From Chitinophagales bacterium (GTDB lineage Bacteria; Bacteroidota; Bacteroidia; Chitinophagales; JADIYW01): a stretch of 64,000 nucleotides of DNA. Below, piece after piece: positions 56,788 through 64,000 of this stretch; positions within the stretch are counted from its first letter, which is position 1, and the number at the start of each line of letters is the position of its first letter. A program made the position numbers and the translations under genes. The stretch spans positions 97,870-161,869 of the forward strand of contig JAIBAX010000004.1 of the NCBI GenBank assembly GCA_019694955.1. Direction: 5' to 3'. Under the pieces are notes generated by a model. It searched no databases and had not been told where the DNA came from. It saw only the letters and a program-made list of their open reading frames with translations.

Positions 56788-57873
56788 ATGCGAAAAGGGA
56801 ATTTACAATGGAAGAAATGGTTACTGTTGGTAGCTGTTTTAATGTGCTTCTTGAGACTAGACGCGCAGGATCCGGCGTTTTCTCAATTTTTTGCTCAAAG
56901 GATTTACCTGAACCCCGCTAATTCTGGTTCGGAATCCGGCTTAAATGTTTCCGTTATTTATCGCTACCAGTGGAGAGAAATTCCGGGTGGTTTTACTACG
57001 TATGGATTCTCCTCAGACATCAGGTCTACAAGACTTTCGTCGGCGCTTGGCGTTTATGCATGGCAAACCAGAGAAGCGAAAATTTTTACAACGACACAAG
57101 TTGGGGGTTCTTACAGTTATATAATTAAGTTGTCTAAAATGGTTAATTGGCATATAGGCATAGGAGGGTCGTATGTGAACAAACATGTTGATGCCTCTAA
57201 GCTTCTCTTTTCCGACCAACTAGACCCTGAAGATGGTGTTACCGGAGGCACTAGTGCTCAGTTGATAACAGATAAAGTAAACTATTTTGATTTGGATGCG
57301 GGTACTTTGTTAAAATTTGGTTGGAAATATAACAACCTGCTATTTCACAATGCTGTAGGTTTTGCCGTTCACCACCTTACTCAACCCAACAATTCCTTCA
57401 TTAATTTAGAAACCGATCTTCCTATCCGGTATACCGTTCATTATGGCGGTATGTTTCCGATGAATTTCAACAATAAAAAGAAAAAGACTGAATTTTATCT
57501 CTCTCCTGTTTTTAAATTTGATTATCAAGCAGGGTTAAAAGAATTCAATTATGGATTTTTCAATTCTTACGATCCCATATATTTTGGTGTTTTTTATAAG
57601 CACAACAGCTTTTTTAATCAAAAAAGCACCAAGACGCTTATATTCACAGGAGGTTACAGTGGATATATAGGGGAAGGTGTTAATTATATTCTTGGATATA
57701 GTTATGATTTTAACTTGACTGGAGTTGGGACAAAAGCAAAAGGGGTGCATGAAATTACTTTACGGATGCGGTTTCCCGAGATTGAATTATTAAATAAACC
57801 ATTGAATTCCAAAAGTTATAAACCGCAAAAGTGTTATGATTTTGGAGGCAAGAACACCATAAAATTATTCTGA
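56788..57873 (+). CDS. PorP/SprF family T9SS outer-membrane protein
   Basis: This 361-residue protein has a signal (WLLLVAVLMCFLRLDAQ), then DPAFSQFFAQRIYLNPANSG, the standard opening of the PorP/SprF family. WREIPGGFTTYGFSSDIRS and a beta-barrel body follow. The family handles T9SS cargo with type B C-terminal domains; SprF is needed for SprB secretion. Its stop overlaps the start of the next gene by one base (TGATG), and that gene encodes such a cargo. Confidence 0.94.
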   Translation: MRKGNLQWKKWLLLVAVLMCFLRLDAQDPAFSQFFAQRIYLNPANSGSESGLNVSVIYRYQWREIPGGFTTYGFSSDIRSTRLSSALGVYAWQTREAKIFTTTQVGGSYSYIIKLSKMVNWHIGIGGSYVNKHVDASKLLFSDQLDPEDGVTGGTSAQLITDKVNYFDLDAGTLLKFGWKYNNLLFHNAVGFAVHHLTQPNNSFINLETDLPIRYTVHYGGMFPMNFNNKKKKTEFYLSPVFKFDYQAGLKEFNYGFFNSYDPIYFGVFYKHNSFFNQKSTKTLIFTGGYSGYIGEGVNYILGYSYDFNLTGVGTKAKGVHEITLRMRFPEIELLNKPLNSKSYKPQKCYDFGGKNTIKLF

Positions 57874-60800
57874 TGAAACGATCTCTACAATTAATTATTT
57901 TCCTGTTTAGTTGGATTTCCTTAAAAGGGCAATGTGATTTTAATCTTTCAAGTAATAATGTTTGCGGTTCTGAGAATATACGTGTTGAAGTAATTAATCC
58001 GGATGCCACCTATGACTATAATTTCAATTTTGGGGATGGCAGTGGCAAACAGAATGGTATTATGCTGGATCATGCTTATCCGGGTACATCAACAGTAAAA
58101 ACGTATACCATAAAATTGTATAATGGCACAACACTGTGCAGTGAAAAAACGATTACCGTAAATCCCGCTCCCGATGCAAATCTAACAGATATTGATACAG
58201 ATGAACCTTTTAGAAACTGTACTGCAAATCAAACACAACCCCAATTCACGCTAGATCTATCAAACAGTTCTGGAACAATTTCAAGCAATACCTCTTATAC
58301 CATTGATTGGGGAGATGGAACGCCGCCTTTCACTGCGACCAGTTGGACAACCACTTCTCATACTTATACTACTTTGGGTCAATTTACATTAAAATATACA
58401 GTTACAGGTACCGGATTTGGAGCCTGTAATACCGTTACCAGAACGTATACAATATTTAACGGCAGCAATCCGGATGTTGGGATGATAAGCCTTGGTACAA
58501 CCATTGGTTTATGTGCTCCAGTAAATCTAGGCTTTCAAATTACAGGGACGCAGGATAATTTATCCTCGACAAAGTATACGGTATTTATTGCAGGTGACAA
58601 GATATATTCTTATAATCACCCACCACCCAATACTTTTAACTATACTTTCCTTGAAACTTCTTGTGGAAACAATGTTCCCGGAACACCCGCTTATCCGAAT
58701 GCATTTAATGTTACCATTGTTGCTGAGAACGTTTGCAGTAAAAAGTCAGCAGAAATAAAACCTATAACCATTGGTACGCCTCCATTGCCTAATTTTAGTG
58801 TCAACCCTTCTATACTTTGTACCAACGAGGTTATTACATTGAAAAACACCTCATTAGGGTCTAACTACAATTCAAACGGGTCTTGCGATTTGTTGATGAT
58901 TGCCAATTGGAGGATAGAACCAGATACCGGGTGGACACTCGTACAAGGTCCTTTGGACAGCACCCAATTGATTAAAGTATTGTTTCATAATAAAGGTCCT
59001 TACAAAGTTACATTGGTGGTAGAGAACAATTGTGGCATTGACTCGATTACTAAAACTTTGGTTTTTGAAACCGGCCCTACCGCAGAAGCAGATGCTGTTC
59101 CGGATAATTTAATTGGCTGTGCTCCATTAACAGTAGGCTTCAAAAACTTATCTCTTGGCGACAACCCAAGTTTTAGATGGACGGTAACCCCTTCAACACA
59201 AGTAAGTTTTGTCAACGGCACGACCAATCAATCATCAGAGCCTTTTATTAAATTCAGTAAATCAGGAACATATAAAGTAAGTTTAAGTGCGAATAACCCC
59301 TGTGGTTCTTCAACTTGGGATACCATTATTCAAGTGAAGGGGCTTCCTGAGATTGTCTTGGCGACAGATACCGGGAAATGTGATAATTTAATCTACACAC
59401 CGATTGTCAACTATAAAGATAATCTAGGTACAATTTCTGATTATGTGTGGTCTTTCCCCGGAGGGAATCCTTCTTCTTATAGTGGTCCTTTTCCACAAAA
59501 TATCGTTTACAATTCCGGTGGAATTTTTTCTGTTCAAGTGGATGCGACAAACGAATGCGGCACTATTTCAGAAACGCAAAAAATTGTCATACTAGGAAGC
59601 CAAAATTTCAACTTAGGACCCGACACCACCATATGTAAAATTAGTGACTCTATACAATTAAATACAGAACAACCGGGTGGAATCTGGAGTGGCAACGGCA
59701 TAACTGATCCCATTCAAGGCATATTCAATCCCCAGCTTACCAGTGGTGCGGGAATACAATATCCGGTTACAGTAACATATACGGTAGACTTAGATGTTTG
59801 CGTTGCAACCAATCAACTCACTATCCAGGTTGTGAACCAACCAAATATTGATCCGGGACAAACGGTATCGATGTGTTTGGAAGACCCTCCACTAACACTT
59901 GTCGGACAATCTCCTTCGGGAGGATATTGGTACGGATATGGGATTAGTGATTCTACGGGTATATTTGACCCGGTTTTAACTGGAGAAACCGATACCACCA
60001 TTTATTATGTATATTCCAATTCCTTTGGTTGTGCAGACACAGCAAATAAAAGAGCCGTTGTTCACCCCATGCCTAATTTTGACCTTCCTTCGGACTTAGG
60101 GATGATTTGCATTGGCAGTCCATTGTTATTTGAGATTCTAGATACGAACTTAAATCAGGCCGTTTGGGATATGGGAGATGGTTCTGTTTTTGGCACAAAA
60201 TCATTGAATTATATTTATCAAGATACCGGAACATTTAATATCGCAGTTTTTGGGCAGAATGCTTTCGGCTGTGCGGATACTGCATTTAGCAAAGTACATA
60301 TCATTGGTACGCCAAGTTTCGAGTTTAGTCTATCCAGAAGAACAGGATGTAATGGCTTTAATGTCGATTTTAATGTTGAACCGAAGCTTTCGGATGTAGA
60401 TTATAGTTGGGATTTTGGAAATGGGATAGTAGATTCTACCATGAACCCCCCTTCTATATTTTTCCCGCCTGGAAGTTATTTCGATACGATTTATTATATT
60501 GTTCTACAAGTAAAAACCGCTTGTGGAACTGCCTCATTTAGAGATTCGGTCATTGTTAAGAGAACGGTAATCGCCAATTTCGGCGTACCCAATCCTTTTG
60601 GCTGCACGCCTTTTACCACTAATTTCTTTAATACTACCATTGGTTCTCCAACTGCGGTTTTATGGGATTTTGGAAACGGACAAACTTCCACAGACTTCAA
60701 TCCTCCGCCAATCACCTTCACAACAGGATCTAAAGACACCATCTATACAGTCACATTAATTGTCATCAATGAATGTGGAAAGGATACTATACAAAAAACG

Positions 60801-62105
60801 ATAAAAGTATTGCCAAGGGATGTGCTGGCGGGTTATTCTATTGATAGAGATAGCGGTTGCATTCCGTTAACTGTTCATTTTAGCAACTTTAGCACACCCG
60901 GTGCCGGCATTATTTGGGATTTTGGCGATGGCAATTTCTCCAACCTCCCAGACGTTTACCATACCTATTATAACGAAGGCAATTATATAGCAGCATTAGT
61001 GGCCATCGGTGCTTGCTCACGCGATACCATAACCTTTAATATTCATGGATTAGAACGGCCTAGATTAGAAATTATAGCGCCTCTAAAAGGATGTAGTGGG
61101 TCATCAATACCGATTTCTGCAACAGTCTCAAATGCCATCAATTTAGAATGGCATTTTGGTGATGGAGGAATGGCGTTTGGCTCTCCGACCACTCATGCTT
61201 ATGGTTTTCAGGGCGAGTATACAATTGAACTCATTGGAACTTCTCCATATGGTTGTTTAGACACGATAGATAAGAAAATAAATATTACGCAAACTCCTGT
61301 TGCGGAGTTCAATATTATTAATAATCCTGCCTGTGCTTTTGAACCGTTACAAATTGAAAACCTATCTTCGGGAGCCGATAATTTTAACTGGGATTTTGGT
61401 GATGGCACTACCAGCAACAATCAAGTTCCAATAAAATCCTACTCCAATCCCGGTTTTTATGATATACAATTGATTGCTTCGAAAGCGAGTTTTTGCTTCG
61501 ATACATTGGTAAAAATCAATTACCAAGAAATTCTGCCGAGGGCAACAGCAGATTTTAATTATGTGATTAATTCAGGATTGCAGAACAACGGATTCGTAGA
61601 ATTTACCAATAATTCTGCTAATGCTTCCGGGTATTTGTGGAATTTTGGCGATGGACAAACCTCCACAGAACAACATCCGGAACATACATATGCCACACCG
61701 GGTCTATATCCTGTCATATTATATGCCATGAATGATTTTGATTGCAATGACTCTATTGAAAAGAGAATATTAGTGGACTTTACTGGTCAGTTATTTGTTC
61801 CAAATGCATTGATGCCAGACTTATCAGGTTCAGAAATTGCGGTGTTTAAACCGAAAGGTTATGGGTTGAAAGAGTATAAGGTACAGGTATTCTCTGCCTA
61901 TGGAGATTTGATTTGGGAATCCGATAAACTTGAAAACGGAAGTCCGGTAGATAGTTGGGATGGCACTTATAACGGCAAGATTTTACCACAAGACACCTAT
62001 GTTTGGAAAATACACGCCATTTTTGAAAATGGCACCTCATGGGAAGGAATGGTAAATGAAAAAGGGAAGCCAAGCCCTGTTGGTGTAATTACGTTATTGA
62101 GATAA
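57873..62105 (+). CDS. PKD-repeat surface protein with T9SS type B sorting domain
   Basis: This 1410-residue protein has a signal (LQLIIFLFSWISLKGQ). About nine PKD-type motifs occur (FNFGDGSG, DWGDGTPP, DFGNGQTS, DFGDGNFS, HFGDGGMA, NFGDGTTS, NFGDGQTS and others). Cys occurs at regular positions in many repeats (CGSSTWD, CGTASF, CGKDTI). The C-terminal gliding-associated/type B domain starts FVPNALMPDLSGSEIAVFKP and has QVFSAYGDLIWESDKL and SWDGTYNGKILPQDTYVWKI. It is secreted and surface-bound; the adhesin role is an inference. Confidence 0.94.
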   Translation: MKRSLQLIIFLFSWISLKGQCDFNLSSNNVCGSENIRVEVINPDATYDYNFNFGDGSGKQNGIMLDHAYPGTSTVKTYTIKLYNGTTLCSEKTITVNPAPDANLTDIDTDEPFRNCTANQTQPQFTLDLSNSSGTISSNTSYTIDWGDGTPPFTATSWTTTSHTYTTLGQFTLKYTVTGTGFGACNTVTRTYTIFNGSNPDVGMISLGTTIGLCAPVNLGFQITGTQDNLSSTKYTVFIAGDKIYSYNHPPPNTFNYTFLETSCGNNVPGTPAYPNAFNVTIVAENVCSKKSAEIKPITIGTPPLPNFSVNPSILCTNEVITLKNTSLGSNYNSNGSCDLLMIANWRIEPDTGWTLVQGPLDSTQLIKVLFHNKGPYKVTLVVENNCGIDSITKTLVFETGPTAEADAVPDNLIGCAPLTVGFKNLSLGDNPSFRWTVTPSTQVSFVNGTTNQSSEPFIKFSKSGTYKVSLSANNPCGSSTWDTIIQVKGLPEIVLATDTGKCDNLIYTPIVNYKDNLGTISDYVWSFPGGNPSSYSGPFPQNIVYNSGGIFSVQVDATNECGTISETQKIVILGSQNFNLGPDTTICKISDSIQLNTEQPGGIWSGNGITDPIQGIFNPQLTSGAGIQYPVTVTYTVDLDVCVATNQLTIQVVNQPNIDPGQTVSMCLEDPPLTLVGQSPSGGYWYGYGISDSTGIFDPVLTGETDTTIYYVYSNSFGCADTANKRAVVHPMPNFDLPSDLGMICIGSPLLFEILDTNLNQAVWDMGDGSVFGTKSLNYIYQDTGTFNIAVFGQNAFGCADTAFSKVHIIGTPSFEFSLSRRTGCNGFNVDFNVEPKLSDVDYSWDFGNGIVDSTMNPPSIFFPPGSYFDTIYYIVLQVKTACGTASFRDSVIVKRTVIANFGVPNPFGCTPFTTNFFNTTIGSPTAVLWDFGNGQTSTDFNPPPITFTTGSKDTIYTVTLIVINECGKDTIQKTIKVLPRDVLAGYSIDRDSGCIPLTVHFSNFSTPGAGIIWDFGDGNFSNLPDVYHTYYNEGNYIAALVAIGACSRDTITFNIHGLERPRLEIIAPLKGCSGSSIPISATVSNAINLEWHFGDGGMAFGSPTTHAYGFQGEYTIELIGTSPYGCLDTIDKKINITQTPVAEFNIINNPACAFEPLQIENLSSGADNFNWDFGDGTTSNNQVPIKSYSNPGFYDIQLIASKASFCFDTLVKINYQEILPRATADFNYVINSGLQNNGFVEFTNNSANASGYLWNFGDGQTSTEQHPEHTYATPGLYPVILYAMNDFDCNDSIEKRILVDFTGQLFVPNALMPDLSGSEIAVFKPKGYGLKEYKVQVFSAYGDLIWESDKLENGSPVDSWDGTYNGKILPQDTYVWKIHAIFENGTSWEGMVNEKGKPSPVGVITLLR

Positions 62106-62118
62106 CAGTTATTTTCTA

Positions 62119-62176
62119 ATGGAACATCTAATTCATAGATAAATACCTGTTGCCAATCACGCTCTAAAGGAAATTT
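62119..62176 (-). pseudogene. Relic of a T9SS type A C-terminal domain
   Basis: Read on the minus strand it encodes KFPLERDWQQVFIYELDVP, which matches the intact gene at 63185-63241 (KFPLESDWQQVFIYELDVP) with about four base changes in 57. The similarity ends abruptly on both sides. It lies between the convergent ends of the PKD gene and the lipoprotein gene. Confidence 0.85.
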
Positions 62177-62232
62177 TGAGGCTGCCAAACACATTGACAG
62201 CCCCCACACGAAAATCCCAAAATGACATTTAC

Positions 62233-63120
62233 TTAATTGAAATACTCATAAGTAGTAATACGTACCTTAACACCACTTTTATAAGTTGTTTTCTTAGTTA
62301 CCCTACCTTTGCTATCAAATTCATAACTAAAATCAAATGTACCTTGCCAATGACTGGTATATTTCTTAATGAGTGCATTTTGATTTTTTCCCAACCAATT
62401 TATTCCGGTAAAATTATACCAATTATAAATGTCTGTTCCTAAACCATCTGCTGCAATATCCCAACCGCCCAAGTAATCACCTATTATGGTCAAATTCACC
62501 ATTTGTATATTCGTTCTTAAAGGACGAATTTGTGAAGGGTAATATTCCATGAGATATTCTTCATGAGGTGGTCCATGATACGGTTGGGGAGCATTCACCC
62601 CATCAGTAATAACTTTTACTAAGTTTCCATTTTCATATACCATGGAATCATTACTTGAAAAATAGCCTGCTCCAAACACCAAACCTCTGGTAAGTTCTCC
62701 TTGAGAATTATATGCAAAAGACCGAAAGGGAGACCCTCCGCCAATTGACAACCTTGTTTCAATCGTATCTAAGTTCCCTGAACGATGATAAAAATAAAAC
62801 TCATTTAAAAACACCCCTTGTGGGTCATTACTATACCAGGCTTTTATTTTATTATTGCTTGGGTATTCGAAATGTATGCTTCTTGTATCAATATCGTGAA
62901 ATATATAATCATAACCCTCTAATGTCAATAAAGTTATTTGACCATATTGGTTATAAAAAAATTGCTCAATAGTTCTTTGAAGAGTGTCGCTATTTTCTAA
63001 ATTCATAGTGTAAATAGTCATGTTTTTCAACCTATCGTTAAATGGTAATACAATAGGGTCTTCTTGTTTACATCCATGTAAGAATGGTAATAGGCATAAT
63101 ATAAAAAGTAGTTTTCTCAT
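62233..63120 (-). CDS. Lipoprotein of unknown function with RHS/YD-like motifs
   Basis: This 295-residue protein has lipobox LPFLHGC (Cys17) after a short signal. Motifs such as FFYNQYGQITLL, FAYNSQGELTRG, VYENGNLVKVI and YEFDSKGRVTKKTTYKSG resemble the YD/RHS-type beta repeats of Bacteroidota DUF4595-like lipoproteins. Its ATG overlaps the stop of the upstream T9SS cargo gene by four bases (ATGA), so the two are translationally coupled. Function unknown. Confidence 0.8.
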   Translation of the reverse strand: MRKLLFILCLLPFLHGCKQEDPIVLPFNDRLKNMTIYTMNLENSDTLQRTIEQFFYNQYGQITLLTLEGYDYIFHDIDTRSIHFEYPSNNKIKAWYSNDPQGVFLNEFYFYHRSGNLDTIETRLSIGGGSPFRSFAYNSQGELTRGLVFGAGYFSSNDSMVYENGNLVKVITDGVNAPQPYHGPPHEEYLMEYYPSQIRPLRTNIQMVNLTIIGDYLGGWDIAADGLGTDIYNWYNFTGINWLGKNQNALIKKYTSHWQGTFDFSYEFDSKGRVTKKTTYKSGVKVRITTYEYFN

Positions 63121-64000
63121 GGTTTAAATATTTTAGTATTCATAATTTTGTTTTCTCTTAGTTGTTGTACAATATATATTCCTGATGGCACATCTAATTC
63201 ATAGATAAATACCTGTTGCCAATCACTCTCTAACGGAAATTTGCCTTCTAATATAACTCTGCCACCCATATCTACTATCCTTAACCATTCCCCATCTATA
63301 TTATCAGGTTCGCTTAATGCATTGGTTATAGAATTGGGTATTTCCTCATCAACCGCTCCTGCCATCCTACAACTAAACGGTGTAAAGCTAATCGTTTTGG
63401 ATTGAATCCCTCCCAATCCACATCCATTTTGGGTTTGCAATTTTACCGTATAGGTGGAATTTACAGGCACAAAATTTACATTTAATTTCGGTTCTATGGT
63501 AGATAACCAACCTGTAACGGGTGTATTTCCCTGATAGAAACGCCAACGATATACAATAGTTTCCCTTCCTTTCTTTTGTGCATAGATGTACCGGTTAGCG
63601 CAAGTACCCTCCCATCCATACGTAAGGCTATCTGCCGTTATCGCCCAAGTAGTATCCGTTTTCAGGGGATCACTCTCATTGGTACATTTGGCATTAGTGG
63701 AATCCGGCACAAAACCTGTCAGCCCCTTTATAAAACCCGGACTGCGTTTACCCAAGGTTTTTAGCACAAAATCTTCTATCCTCAGAAAAACAGGATTATA
63801 ATTATTTCTCGGGTCATTTATATCAAAAGGTTGTCCCTCATAATTCCAAGACCCTCGCATAGAATACTGTAAAATATCGTGTCCCCCTTCACATACTTGT
63901 TCATACAATACTTTGGCACTATCTGCCCATAATTTCTTAAATATCCATGAAGAACCATATCCAATCGGATATCGGGTATTATTGCTGCTACTGGCTGTCC
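63117..64000 (-). CDS. T9SS type A cargo protein, N-terminus beyond window (partial)
   Basis: The frame is open from the right edge to the stop at 63117 (about 293 codons); the real start is outside. The visible part has a PKD/Ig-like module (YRWRFYQGNTPVTGWLS...VNSTYTVKLQTQNGCG). The C-terminus is a typical type A sorting domain: LRIVDMGGRVILEGKFPL, DWQQVFIYELDVPSGIYIVQ and a basic end. Secretion through T9SS and surface attachment follow from the family. The catalytic or binding role, if any, would be in the missing part. Confidence 0.88.
   Translation of the reverse strand, partial: TASSSNNTRYPIGYGSSWIFKKLWADSAKVLYEQVCEGGHDILQYSMRGSWNYEGQPFDINDPRNNYNPVFLRIEDFVLKTLGKRSPGFIKGLTGFVPDSTNAKCTNESDPLKTDTTWAITADSLTYGWEGTCANRYIYAQKKGRETIVYRWRFYQGNTPVTGWLSTIEPKLNVNFVPVNSTYTVKLQTQNGCGLGGIQSKTISFTPFSCRMAGAVDEEIPNSITNALSEPDNIDGEWLRIVDMGGRVILEGKFPLESDWQQVFIYELDVPSGIYIVQQLRENKIMNTKIFKP

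Noticed and set aside
61997..62209. 70-codon minus-strand ORF taken as a gene
   Set aside because: Most of it is antisense to the PKD gene; only 19 residues are meaningful, and they are a sorting-domain relic.

Overview
The window comes from a low-GC member of the Bacteroidota. The marks are SprA of the type IX secretion system (T9SS), a PorP/SprF protein paired with a type B (gliding-associated C-terminus) cargo, T9SS type A cargo, a Porin_10-type porin, promoters of the form TTG-N19/20-TAnnTTTG, and almost no Shine-Dalgarno sequences. I cannot fix the family; Chitinophagales or Saprospirales would fit. It reads as ordinary chromosome with two tRNA genes (Phe, Asn), several small dispersed repeats, and no CRISPR array, prophage or complete insertion sequence.

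Left part (1-10 kb): a large surface protein running off the left edge, a porin, metZ, and two unrecognised polytopic membrane proteins. At 9.9-10.7 kb a tRNA-Phe gene is followed by a GIY-YIG nuclease gene. The block made of the tRNA 3' half, its terminator and the nuclease 5' half is then repeated as a decayed copy, with a perfect 16-bp hairpin inserted in the tRNA relic. From 10.9 to 24 kb come an exported TPR-CHAT protease-like protein, HU, an M23 peptidase lipoprotein, a DinB-fold protein, a DUF1295 membrane protein, a sulfotransferase, prolyl oligopeptidase, a class III aminotransferase, a small metzincin-like protein, an LMW tyrosine phosphatase and an FKBP isomerase.

Middle (24-51 kb): mostly minus-strand housekeeping blocks. 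These are rel-fur-purA; thiH; dnaN-TSUP; sprA with ruvA upstream and gcvH-vanZ downstream; tatA-gatA-lytic transglycosylase; kbp; obg; and rplM-rpsI-rpsB-tsf-pyrH-frr, with a textbook promoter before rplM.

Right part (51-64 kb): an unknown exported protein, a PfkB kinase, tRNA-Asn, a long acyl-CoA dehydrogenase, a GNAT protein, a secreted heavy-metal-binding protein, a membrane protein/cytochrome c pair, the PorP/SprF-PKD cargo operon, and a lipoprotein flanked by T9SS type A cargo sequence. One flank is a gene cut by the right edge. The other is a 57-bp relic of the same C-terminal domain.

No single clearly new system is evident. The best leads are the tRNA-Phe/GIY-YIG duplication with its palindrome, the dispersed hairpin and 30-bp repeat families, the exported CHAT protein, and the T9SS cargo relic. 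All family calls are from reading motifs; no database search was run.
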